A stretch of 6,837 nt of DNA from Competibacter_A sp002352125 (GTDB lineage Bacteria > Pseudomonadota > Gammaproteobacteria > Competibacterales > Competibacteraceae). The notes beneath the pieces are model-generated. The model was given only the letters and a program-made list of their open reading frames with translations, made no database searches and was not told where the DNA came from. Position numbers and translations under genes: made by a program. Location of the stretch: NCBI GenBank assembly GCA_035441325.1, contig DAOROA010000118.1, positions 1-6,837 on the forward strand, in the 5' to 3' direction. Below, one piece after another: positions 1 through 5,353 of the stretch. Positions within the stretch are counted from its first letter, which is position 1. Each line of letters opens with the position of its first letter.

Positions 1-31
1 CGTCGCCAATTTTCAAAAATGCGTCAGCCAT
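1..31 (-). CDS. hcp: Hcp / TssD, T6SS inner-tube protein (N-terminus only, cut by window edge)
   Basis: Only ten codons are visible. They read MADAFLKIGD from an ATG at 31-29, running off the left edge of the window. This closely resembles the N-terminus of Hcp proteins of the P. aeruginosa Hcp1 type, which begin MAVDMFIKIGD. Hcp forms hexameric rings that stack into the tube inside the TssBC sheath, carries small effectors in its lumen and is expelled when the sheath contracts. A GAGGA Shine-Dalgarno (complement of 39-43) lies 7 bases before the ATG. The gene follows tssC on the same strand after a 253-base gap, the usual place for hcp in clusters ordered tssA-tssB-tssC-hcp. That gap carries its own probable sigma-54 promoter. 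The identity rests on ten residues plus context. The rest of the gene, including whether it is intact, cannot be seen. Confidence 0.82.
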   Translation of the reverse strand, partial: MADAFLKIGD

Positions 32-63
32 GTTCGTATCCTCGCAATGTGGGTTTGAAAATC

Positions 64-83
64 GCGAGGGCAAACTCCCTCGC
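64..83 (-). other. Stem-loop in the hcp leader (7-bp perfect stem)
   Basis: GCGAGGG at 64-70 pairs perfectly with CCCTCGC at 77-83 across a 6-base loop. Read on the minus strand, the stem is followed by GATTTTC, a short interrupted T tract, and ends 32 bases before the hcp ATG. It could be a weak intrinsic terminator or attenuator for read-through from tssC, or a stabilising hairpin in the hcp 5' leader. The T tract is too short for a confident terminator call. Confidence 0.5.
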
Positions 84-106
84 ATCGATCAACGGCGCCT
101 TATCTG

Positions 107-122
107 CCCGCCTTCGGGCGGG
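107..122 (-). other. Stem-loop in the hcp leader (6-bp GC stem, tetraloop)
   Basis: CCCGCC at 107-112 pairs with GGCGGG at 117-122 around a 4-base loop, TTCG on the plus strand and CGAA on the minus strand. All six pairs are G-C. No T run follows on the minus strand, so a rho-independent terminator is unlikely. If hcp is transcribed from the sigma-54 element at 158-173, this hairpin sits about 25 bases after the predicted start site and could protect the 5' end of the message. Confidence 0.5.
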
Positions 123-157
123 AAAGATCGAAAGTTCCGTCGTCTTGATTCGATCAC

Positions 158-173
158 TGCACGCCATGTGCCA
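158..173 (-). promoter_or_regulatory. Probable sigma-54 (RpoN) -24/-12 promoter for hcp
   Basis: On the minus strand the sequence is TGGCACATGGCGTGCA. The sigma-54 consensus is TGGCAC, five bases, then TTGCA/T. The -24 hexamer matches fully and the -12 box differs at one base (GTGCA). The diagnostic GG-N10-GC spacing is exact, with GG at 172-171 and GC at 160-159. It lies in the tssC-hcp gap and points at hcp, with a predicted start site near 148 and a leader of about 117 bases. Sigma-54 control of hcp operons through enhancer-binding proteins such as VasH is established in other T6SS clusters. I searched the other three intergenic gaps by eye for the same spacing and found none. Confidence 0.68.
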
Positions 174-175
174 AG

Positions 176-189
176 AACAAGAAATTGTT
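176..189. repeat. Small AT-rich inverted repeat just upstream of the sigma-54 element
   Basis: AACAA at 176-180 and TTGTT at 185-189 form a 5-bp inverted repeat around GAAA. It lies within an AT-rich tract (about 176-233) that contrasts with the GC-rich coding DNA. It could be an easily bent stretch between activator site and promoter, or simply compositional chance. Confidence 0.2.
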
Positions 190-222
190 TTTATTTGCAA
201 TTTAACATCAAACTTTTTCGAA

Positions 223-239
223 CGGTTCAAAACGAACCG
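223..239. promoter_or_regulatory. Inverted repeat, candidate enhancer-binding-protein site upstream of hcp
   Basis: CGGTTC at 223-228 and GAACCG at 234-239 form a perfect 6-bp inverted repeat with a 5-base spacer. It lies about 50 bases upstream of the -24 box of the probable sigma-54 promoter and about 75 bases from its predicted start site, where activators of sigma-54 promoters often bind. It also falls 46 bases after the tssC stop codon, so it might instead be a 3' hairpin of the tssABC message, although no T run follows. No specific activator can be named. Confidence 0.3.
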
Positions 240-284
240 GCGTGCATCCATTTTGACCCGTTCGGATCGCTTTCTTTCCGACCC

Positions 285-1784
285 CTAGCCTCCCTTGATC
301 GAGGGCAGCTTGGAAACCAAGCGCAGCGACACGGTCAGCCCTTCCAATTGATAGTGCGGGCGCAAAAAGAACTTCGACGTGTAGTAACCCGGATTACCTT
401 CGACTTCCTCCACGACCACTTCAGCGGCAGCGAGCGGTTTCTGGGCCTTGGTTTCGTCGCTGGAAATGGCGGGATTGCCGTCCACGTAGTTATAAATCCA
501 CTCCTGCAGCCAAAGCTGCAACTGGTCACGCTCCTTGAATGAGCCAATCTTGTCCCGCACCATGCACTTGAGATAGTGCGCGAACCGGCATACCGCGAAC
601 AGATAGGGCAGGCGAGCCGACAAATTGGCATTGGCGGTCGCGTCCGGATCGTCATATTCGGCTGGCTTCTGGAGCGACTGCGCGCCGATGAAGGCGGCAA
701 AATCCGAGTTCTTCTTGTGAATCAGCGGCATGAAGCCATTTTTGGCCAACTCTGCCTCGCGCCGGTCGCTGATCGCAATCTCGGTCGGACATTTCGCGTC
801 CACCCCGCCGTCGTCGGTCGGAAAAACATGGGTGGGCAAATTCTCCACCGCACCGCCGGATTCGATGCCCCGAATTCGGGTACACCAGCCGTACAGCTTG
901 TAGGCCCGGGTGATGTTGGTGGCCATCGCGTAGGCCGAATTAGCCCAGCAATATTTGTCGTGATTACCGCCTTCCACATCCTCTTCGAAATCGAACTCCT
1001 CGACCGGGTCGGTTTTCGACCCGTAAGGCGTGCGCGCCAAAAATCGCGGCATGGCCAAACCGATGTAGCGGGAATCCTCGGAATCGCGTAACCCACGCCA
1101 GCCCCCGTATTCGGGAGTTTGGAAAATCTTGGTGAGGTCGCGCGGGTTACTCAGCTCTCGCCAAGACTCCATCTGCATCACGGAAGGCGACGCGCCAGCG
1201 ATGAAAGGCGTATGAGCGGCGGCGGCGATCTGGGACATTCCCCGCAACAGTTCCACGTCGGGCGGGCTATGGTCGAAATGGTAGTCGCCGACCAGACAAC
1301 CGAACGGTTCGCCGCCGAACTGGCCGTACTCCTCCTCGTAGATTTTCTTGAAGAACGGACTTTGATCCCAGACGACTCCCTTGTATTTCTTCAGGGTCTT
1401 GCTCAATTCGTTCTTGGAGATGTTCATCACCCGGATTTTCAACATCTCGTCCGTTTCGGTGTTGAAAATGAGATAGTGGAGGCCGCGCCAAGCGCCCTCA
1501 AGTTGCTGAAAGTCCGGGTGGTGCATGATCAGGTTGATCTGCTCGCTCAATTTCTGATCGATGGCGGCGATCATCGACTCGATGGATTTGAGCACATCCT
1601 TGGAAATCAGGGTCGTGTGCTGCAAAGCCTGTTCGGCCAGGGTACGGACGGCGTGCTCCACCGCCTCCTTGGCCTGGTCCGACTTGGGCTTGAACTCGCG
1701 TTGCAGCAATGAGGAAAATTCGTTGGCTTCCAGCGTTTCGGCTTCAGCAGGCTGGACCTGAGCGTTGGCATCGGTTTCGGCCAT
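285..1784 (-). CDS. tssC: TssC (VipB/ImpC/EvpB), T6SS contractile sheath large subunit
   Basis: This encodes 499 residues, the usual TssC length. TssC pairs with TssB to build the cytoplasmic sheath around the Hcp tube; contraction drives the tube and tip into a target cell. The whole chain shows the family pattern. It has a variable acidic N-terminus (1-25), then HHPDFQQLEGAWRGLHYLI near 88-106. FGCLVGDYHFDH follows at 161-172, then HTPFIAGASP at 191-200 and the RFLARTPYGSKTDPVEEF region at 247-264. The C-terminal half has CWANSAYAMATNI (279-291), the RLPYLFAVCRFAHYLKCMVRD segment (391-411) and a closing KFFLRPHYQLEGLTVSLRLV (471-490). The start is set by GAGGAG (1794-1799) 9 bases before the ATG. 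Only 6 bases separate it from tssB, so the two are almost surely co-transcribed and translationally coupled. No frameshift or missing segment is visible. Confidence 0.97.
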   Translation of the reverse strand: MAETDANAQVQPAEAETLEANEFSSLLQREFKPKSDQAKEAVEHAVRTLAEQALQHTTLISKDVLKSIESMIAAIDQKLSEQINLIMHHPDFQQLEGAWRGLHYLIFNTETDEMLKIRVMNISKNELSKTLKKYKGVVWDQSPFFKKIYEEEYGQFGGEPFGCLVGDYHFDHSPPDVELLRGMSQIAAAAHTPFIAGASPSVMQMESWRELSNPRDLTKIFQTPEYGGWRGLRDSEDSRYIGLAMPRFLARTPYGSKTDPVEEFDFEEDVEGGNHDKYCWANSAYAMATNITRAYKLYGWCTRIRGIESGGAVENLPTHVFPTDDGGVDAKCPTEIAISDRREAELAKNGFMPLIHKKNSDFAAFIGAQSLQKPAEYDDPDATANANLSARLPYLFAVCRFAHYLKCMVRDKIGSFKERDQLQLWLQEWIYNYVDGNPAISSDETKAQKPLAAAEVVVEEVEGNPGYYTSKFFLRPHYQLEGLTVSLRLVSKLPSIKGG

Positions 1785-1790
1785 GGCTTA

Positions 1791-2312
1791 TCACTCCTCG
1801 GCGGCGGATTTTTCGCTGTCCTGGGGCTTGGGGGCAGCCGCCAGGGATTGCAGCAGGGTCGGATCGTTGAGCACCTTGGCGATCAAATCCTCCGCGCCGG
1901 TTTTACCGTCCATGTAGGTCATCAGGTTGGTGAGTTGCTGGCGAGCTTGCAGCAGCTTGTTCAGGGCATCCACCTTGCGCGCAACCGCCGCTGGCGAAAA
2001 ATCGTCCATGCTTTCGAACGTGATATCCAGGCTTAGCTCGCCCTCGCCGGTCAAGGTATTGGGCACCCGGAACGCCACGCGCGGCTTCATGGCCTTCATG
2101 CGGCTGTCGAAGTTGTCCACGTCGATCTCGAGAAATTTGCGATCCGCTACGGGTGCCAGCGGATCGACCGGCTTGCCAGACAAATCGGCCATCACGCCCA
2201 TCACGAACGGCAACTGCACTTTTTTCTGCGAGCCGTACACCTCGACGTCGTACTCGATCTGCACCCGTGGCGCTCGGTTGCGAGCGATAAATTTCTGACT
2301 GCTCATCGCCAT
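1791..2312 (-). CDS. tssB: TssB (VipA/ImpB), T6SS contractile sheath small subunit
   Basis: This encodes 173 residues, the normal size for TssB, which partners TssC in the sheath heterodimer. The conserved N-terminal block APRVQIEYDVEVYGSQKKVQ (14-33) runs into LPFVMGVMADLSGKP (34-48). Next comes KFLEIDVDNFDSRMKAMKPR (59-78), and FESMDDFSPAAVA (99-111) precedes the helical C-terminal part (about 112-158). The tail (160-173) is a variable, charged Lys/Glu/Ala stretch. I chose the ATG at 2312 because AAGAGGAG (complement of 2321-2328) lies 8 bases upstream; a second Met two codons in is too far from it. The final Glu codons, with the stop, supply the Shine-Dalgarno of tssC. tssA lies upstream after a 97-base gap holding two small hairpins, so tssB and tssC may also be made from a message independent of tssA. 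Confidence 0.97.
   Translation of the reverse strand: MAMSSQKFIARNRAPRVQIEYDVEVYGSQKKVQLPFVMGVMADLSGKPVDPLAPVADRKFLEIDVDNFDSRMKAMKPRVAFRVPNTLTGEGELSLDITFESMDDFSPAAVARKVDALNKLLQARQQLTNLMTYMDGKTGAEDLIAKVLNDPTLLQSLAAAPKPQDSEKSAAEE
1794..1799 (-). promoter_or_regulatory. tssC ribosome binding site inside the end of tssB
   Basis: The last two sense codons of tssB are GAG GAG, and this hexamer serves as a strong Shine-Dalgarno 9 bases before the tssC ATG. Ribosomes finishing tssB therefore uncover and feed the tssC start, which would help keep the two sheath subunits in equal amounts. The coupling is inference from the layout. Confidence 0.75.
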
Positions 2313-2320
2313 CGAAATAT

Positions 2321-2328
2321 CTCCTCTT
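2321..2328 (-). promoter_or_regulatory. Strong ribosome binding site of tssB
   Basis: AAGAGGAG on the minus strand lies 8 bases before the ATG at 2312, near-optimal spacing. It decides between the two nearby Met codons at the start of tssB. It is noticeably stronger than the sites of tssA, fha, tssK and tssL in this window, which fits the high copy number of sheath subunits. Confidence 0.7.
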
Positions 2329-2352
2329 TAAATCAAACTCTGATCGTGTTTA

Positions 2353-2368
2353 TGTCGGCTATCCGACA
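2353..2368 (-). repeat. Perfect 6-bp inverted repeat in the tssB leader
   Basis: TGTCGG at 2353-2358 and CCGACA at 2363-2368 flank a 4-base loop. It lies in the 97-base gap between tssA and tssB, about 40 bases before the tssB start. A TTGACG resembling a -35 box lies upstream of it on the minus strand (complement of 2386-2391), but I find no well-spaced -10. No T run follows, so it is not an intrinsic terminator. It may be an mRNA hairpin or an operator. Confidence 0.35.
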
Positions 2369-2390
2369 CGGTGACCCGCTCCGTCCGTCA

Positions 2391-2408
2391 ACTATTACAG
2401 AAAATAGT
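2391..2408 (-). repeat. Perfect 6-bp inverted repeat just after tssA
   Basis: ACTATT at 2391-2396 and AATAGT at 2403-2408 flank a 6-base loop. On the minus strand it begins 8 bases after the tssA stop codon. The stem is AT-rich and weak, and the loop contains TTCTGT rather than being followed by a T tract, so a terminator is doubtful. With the hairpin at 2353-2368 it makes the tssA-tssB gap structured. Confidence 0.3.
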
Positions 2409-2416
2409 ATAGCTAG

Positions 2417-3484
2417 CTAGTCGGAATATTCGTCTTGGGTCTCGCTCTGGATGCCAAAAATCAGGCTCGCTTGCTCGGCTCCGCCGGGGGCGAGATCGTT
2501 CAAGATCGACATAAAATCTTTGGTCACCAGTTTCTTGGCTCGTTTCAACAAAAACGGTACAGGGCTAGATGGCTCGTAGCGACTAAAGTACTCGCAAATT
2601 TTATCCATCATGCGAACCGCATCTTCGCGACTGGCGATTTCGCCGACCACCAGCCGTTGGCCAGCCGCTGCCGCGCCCGCCGGTTCTCCCTCGATCGCTT
2701 CGCCTGCTTCGGCCTCACCGGCGGGACCGACTCCCCGCCGTTGCAATTGCTCGGCCAACACATGGCGTATCTCTTTGAGCACCGCAGTCAGTCCGCTCAT
2801 ATCCGGCGCCTGAGTCACGCCAACCTGGTCGGTCAACAAGGACTCGACCCGCTCGACTCGACCGAAAGCATCGGCAACCGCGCTAGCGGTAGACTGCAAC
2901 GTCTCCAAATCGGCGTCCTGGAACGCGCCGTCGATCTTGGCCTGAGTCGGCGGCTCCTCTTCGTCGCCCGCCACCGGCGTTAGCGTACCGGCGGCAACTT
3001 GGACATCGCGCAGGCTAAATCGTCCCAGCGCGCGCGAACTGACCAGCGGTGTCACGCGCAGATCGCGCAGGGTGGTATCGGGATCGCACAACGCCACGAT
3101 GGTGTTGATTCGCAGCGTCGGGTCGTAGTCGTCGTCGGGATCGAGCAACGGGTAAACGCCGCTCCAGTACCGCTCGATCAGTCCCTCCACCAGCGCCAGT
3201 CCCTCGGCGAAACCCAGCAATCCATCGGTTTGGAGCAAGGATCGGGCCAGATAGACGGCCGCCCGCAAATCTCTGGTGCGTTCCAGCACGGCCAGGGCCG
3301 CTTTTTTGACGCCGCGCCAATCGGGCGGTTCGGCGGCGATAATGGTATCGCCGTACTGGCGTTCCGGCGTTTCCTGCGCCAGCGTCTCCATCTCCGCGAA
3401 CTGTGGATCGTATTCGAGATCCTCGCCGCACGGCGCGTCGGCGGCGATCTCGCTCAGCAATTCCTCGATTTCGATCACGCTCAT
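2417..3484 (-). CDS. tssA: TssA (ImpA family), T6SS baseplate/sheath assembly protein, short type
   Basis: This encodes 355 residues from the chosen start, similar in length to P. aeruginosa TssA1. TssA proteins work at the baseplate and help prime tube and sheath polymerisation. The N-terminal ImpA_N domain is clear: IEELLSEIAADAPCGEDLEY (5-25), PPDWRGVKKAALAVLERTRD (53-72), LLGFAEGLALVEGLIERYW (89-107), then VYPLLDPDDDYDPTLRINTI (110-129). A Glu/Ala/Gly-rich linker (about 251-276) precedes the C-terminal block, which contains SREDAVRMMDKICEYFSRYE (285-304), PSSPVPFLLKRAKKLVTKDF (305-324) and MSILNDLAP (325-333). The ATG at 3484 is preferred because the family homology begins there and it leaves room for a leader. 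The ATG at 3502 would add six residues (MRAHDT). Both have only weak Shine-Dalgarno matches 11 bases away. It is the first gene of the leftward arm. Confidence 0.94.
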   Translation of the reverse strand: MSVIEIEELLSEIAADAPCGEDLEYDPQFAEMETLAQETPERQYGDTIIAAEPPDWRGVKKAALAVLERTRDLRAAVYLARSLLQTDGLLGFAEGLALVEGLIERYWSGVYPLLDPDDDYDPTLRINTIVALCDPDTTLRDLRVTPLVSSRALGRFSLRDVQVAAGTLTPVAGDEEEPPTQAKIDGAFQDADLETLQSTASAVADAFGRVERVESLLTDQVGVTQAPDMSGLTAVLKEIRHVLAEQLQRRGVGPAGEAEAGEAIEGEPAGAAAAGQRLVVGEIASREDAVRMMDKICEYFSRYEPSSPVPFLLKRAKKLVTKDFMSILNDLAPGGAEQASLIFGIQSETQDEYSD

Positions 3485-3519
3485 CGTATCGTGTGCCCTC
3501 ATCCGATAGTTGGCCTTCG

Positions 3520-3525
3520 AGTATA
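3520..3525 (-). promoter_or_regulatory. Possible -10 box for the tssA-tssB-tssC arm
   Basis: TATACT on the minus strand matches five of six bases of the sigma-70 -10 consensus. Transcription would begin near 3513, giving a leader of about 29 bases to the ATG at 3484 but only about 11 to the ATG at 3502, a mild argument for the shorter tssA. I find no convincing -35 at 16-18 bases, so an activator would be needed if this is real. Confidence 0.3.
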
Positions 3526-3544
3526 GCCCTGCTTGGCGCGATTA

Positions 3545-3607
3545 TCCGGGCGGTATAGACTGAATCGTAGCGATCCAATGTGATCGATTCGATGAATTCC
3601 GCCCGGA
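3545..3607. promoter_or_regulatory. Two concentric inverted repeats at the centre of the divergent tssA/fha control region
   Basis: The outer arms TCCGGGCGG (3545-3553) and CCGCCCGGA (3599-3607) are a perfect 9-bp inverted repeat. Between them, GAAT-CGTAG-CGATC (3562-3575) and GATCGATTC (3582-3590) pair as a second repeat with a 5-base bulge and a 6-base loop. Both repeats centre on position 3576, close to the midpoint of the gap between the divergent genes, and 8 bases separate inner from outer arm on each side. It could be a shared operator for both arms, a structured leader, or a short palindromic intergenic repeat. A possible fha -10 box sits just inside the left arm. Confidence 0.5.
3554..3559 (+). 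promoter_or_regulatory. Possible -10 box for fha
   Basis: TATAGA is a fair sigma-70 -10 candidate. TTGGCG at 3533-3538 could be its -35, but the spacing is only 15 bases; shifting to TAGACT (3557-3562) gives 18. Neither pair is strong. The box lies directly inside the left outer arm of the palindrome, so a protein bound there would block or aid polymerase. Confidence 0.22.
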
Positions 3608-3643
3608 CAGCCAACACGACTCCCCTGCCAACGGAACGCGTTC

Positions 3644-5245
3644 ATGCCCCTGAAATTAACCATCACCAGCTATCAGCGGCTCTCCCCTGGCCAGGAAACC
3701 ACCAAAATTCTAGACCGCGGATCGATCGGTATCGGCCGCGCATCGCAGAATGACTGGGTACTGCAGGACCCGGAGCGCATTCTGTCCAAAAACCATTGCA
3801 CCGTGCATTATCGGGAGGGCGCCTATTTCCTCACCGATCTCAGCGTAAACGGCACCTTTCTCAACGATTCCGAGCAGCGCATCGCCCGAGACCAGACGGT
3901 TCGGCTCAACGATGGCGATCACTTTATCCTGGGTGAATACGAAATCGCGGTCACCCTGATGCCCGAAGTCGTGGATCTTGTGGAAACGGCGCTGGAAGAA
4001 CCCAAGACGGACATTGTGCCAACGCCCGGCGCCAACTGGCCCGCTGCGGCGCAACCCCATCCCGCCGACGCGCACAAGAGCCCTGGTTTGGATATCTCGC
4101 TGGACATCGCCAAACCGCCATTCGAGGATATCTTCGCTGAAGGGCTGGGCGATTCTGGTCAACAACATCGCGCGGGTTCCGCTGCTCCTGGCGCGGTGGC
4201 TACCGCGCCGCCCCCGGATTTATCCCGGCCAGAGGGGCTCAGTTTCGAGCCGCCGTCGCTGGTCTCCATAGTTGTCCCCCCCAAACCAGTACCGGCGCCG
4301 GCGCCCGCACCGGAAGCGGAATCGGATTGGATGGAGCCGGAACGCCCCATAGACGTTCCGGCTCCCGTATCCGCAGCAGCCCCGGCTACCGCAGAACAAC
4401 AACCGGCTGGCAATATCGAGCCCGCTGGCGAACCGCTCATTCCCGACGACTGGTGGATAACGCCACCCGCCTCGCCGGCACCGCCGCCCGTCGTCCCGAC
4501 CTCGGCGATCCGAGCCCCCGAAAAATCGCCGGCACCGCCACCGACCCCCGCCGTCCGGGCTGCGCCACCGCCAACGGAGGAACGCCTCGAAACTCCAGGT
4601 GCCCCCCCGCGACTGGCACCGGCGGCTGGTGCCGAAACGGCAGCGGCCAGCATCGACACGCTGCTGCAGGCGTTTTGCGAAGGGGCTGGCTTGCCGCAAC
4701 TGAAACTGACCGAAGATCAACTCTCCGAAGTCATGTCCAACCTGGGCGCGATCTTGCGCGAAACCGTGCAGGGATTGATGGAAATCCTGCTCGCCCGCAG
4801 CGACGTCAAGGGCGAGTTCCGGCTGGACCGCACGACTATGGGTCCCGTGGAAAACAATCCGCTCAAGACGCCACCCGGCCGGCCGCCGCTCAGCCCGGAG
4901 GAGGTCATGGTCCTGCTGCTGGTCAAGCAAAAGGATGCCTACATGTCGCCGGTACAAGCCGTGCGCGAAGGCTTCAACGACATCAAAGCCCACCAACTGG
5001 CGGTCGTGGCGGGTATTCAAGCGGCTTTGAGCCGCTTGCTGGAACGGTTCGACCCGAGCAACCTGGAAGCCCACCTCGAACAAAGCGTGCTCGACAATCT
5101 CTGGCCGGCGAACCGCAAGGCCAAATATTGGGATTTGTTCACCGCCGAGTACCAAGCCATTGCCCGAGAGGCGGAAGATGATTTCAAGGAACTATTCGGC
5201 GACGAATTCGCGCGCGCTTACGAAAAACGGTTGCGCACGCACTGA
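3644..5245 (+). CDS. tagH: T6SS-associated FHA-domain protein (TagH/Fha type)
   Basis: This encodes 533 residues in three parts. Residues 1-105 form an FHA domain, a phosphothreonine-binding module, with its hallmark residues in place: Gly31-Arg32, Ser48 and His51 (ILSKNHCTVHY, 46-56), and Asn69-Gly70 (DLSVNGTFLN, 65-74). Residues about 110-335 are a low-complexity Pro/Ala-rich linker. Residues about 336-533 match the conserved C-terminal region of T6SS FHA proteins, including LGAILRETVQGLMEILLARS (367-386), FRLDRTTMGPVENNPLK (392-408) and LEQSVLDNLWPANRKAKYWD (478-497). FHA proteins of this type act in the cytoplasm as switches that read Thr phosphorylation by PpkA-like kinases and promote assembly. 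It heads the rightward arm and is divergent from tssA. The ATG at 3644 has GGA 9 bases upstream, and homology starts at once. No kinase or phosphatase gene lies in view. Confidence 0.93.
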   Translation: MPLKLTITSYQRLSPGQETTKILDRGSIGIGRASQNDWVLQDPERILSKNHCTVHYREGAYFLTDLSVNGTFLNDSEQRIARDQTVRLNDGDHFILGEYEIAVTLMPEVVDLVETALEEPKTDIVPTPGANWPAAAQPHPADAHKSPGLDISLDIAKPPFEDIFAEGLGDSGQQHRAGSAAPGAVATAPPPDLSRPEGLSFEPPSLVSIVVPPKPVPAPAPAPEAESDWMEPERPIDVPAPVSAAAPATAEQQPAGNIEPAGEPLIPDDWWITPPASPAPPPVVPTSAIRAPEKSPAPPPTPAVRAAPPPTEERLETPGAPPRLAPAAGAETAAASIDTLLQAFCEGAGLPQLKLTEDQLSEVMSNLGAILRETVQGLMEILLARSDVKGEFRLDRTTMGPVENNPLKTPPGRPPLSPEEVMVLLLVKQKDAYMSPVQAVREGFNDIKAHQLAVVAGIQAALSRLLERFDPSNLEAHLEQSVLDNLWPANRKAKYWDLFTAEYQAIAREAEDDFKELFGDEFARAYEKRLRTH

Positions 5246-5353
5246 GCTTTTGCGACTCCGATCCGACATCCGCTGCCGTTCTACGGTTTGGATGCTAGGA
5301 TTTAGGGATGGCTATCCCACCCTCAACGCGGTGATGAAACGAGCGATATTCCC
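5246..5353 (+). other. 108-base gap between fha and tssK, no tssJ
   Basis: The gap holds no credible gene. The HSI-I arrangement has tssJ, encoding the outer-membrane lipoprotein, at this position. A 5-bp inverted repeat GGGAT (5305-5309) / ATCCC (5314-5318) with a 4-base loop is present. I find no sigma-54 element and no well-spaced sigma-70 promoter, so tssK probably depends on transcription from fha or further upstream. Confidence 0.6.

Noticed and set aside
196..211. TTGATG-N5-TTGCA on the minus strand as a second sigma-54 site upstream of hcp
   Set aside because: The -24 part lacks the invariant GG (only one G is present), so it is much weaker than the element at 158-173.
24..251. 75-residue minus-strand frame in the tssC-hcp gap, ending just inside hcp
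   Set aside because: No Shine-Dalgarno precedes its ATG, its composition is unlike coding DNA here, and it covers the sigma-54 element and both hairpins. The overlap with the hcp start is out of frame and probably accidental.
1119..1712. 197-residue plus-strand frame opposite tssC
   Set aside because: It is fully antisense to a conserved TssC region, lacks a Shine-Dalgarno site and resembles no family.
3511..3560. TTGG-containing stretches in the divergent gap as sigma-54 promoters
   Set aside because: No GG in this gap is followed by GC at exactly ten bases on either strand.
3015..3617. 200-residue minus-strand frame overlapping tssA and extending into the divergent gap
   Set aside because: It is a shadow frame rich in Arg with no conserved block; the tssA frame contains the ImpA_N and C-terminal motifs.
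4220..5155. 311-residue open frame on the minus strand inside fha
   Set aside because: It is antisense to the well-supported FHA gene, has no recognisable domain, and is rich in Arg, Gly and Cys as expected from a shadow frame of GC-rich, Pro-rich coding DNA.
4327..5181. 284-residue plus-strand frame overlapping fha
   Set aside because: It is a frame-shifted reading of the fha linker and C-terminal region; the true frame carries conserved family sequence throughout.
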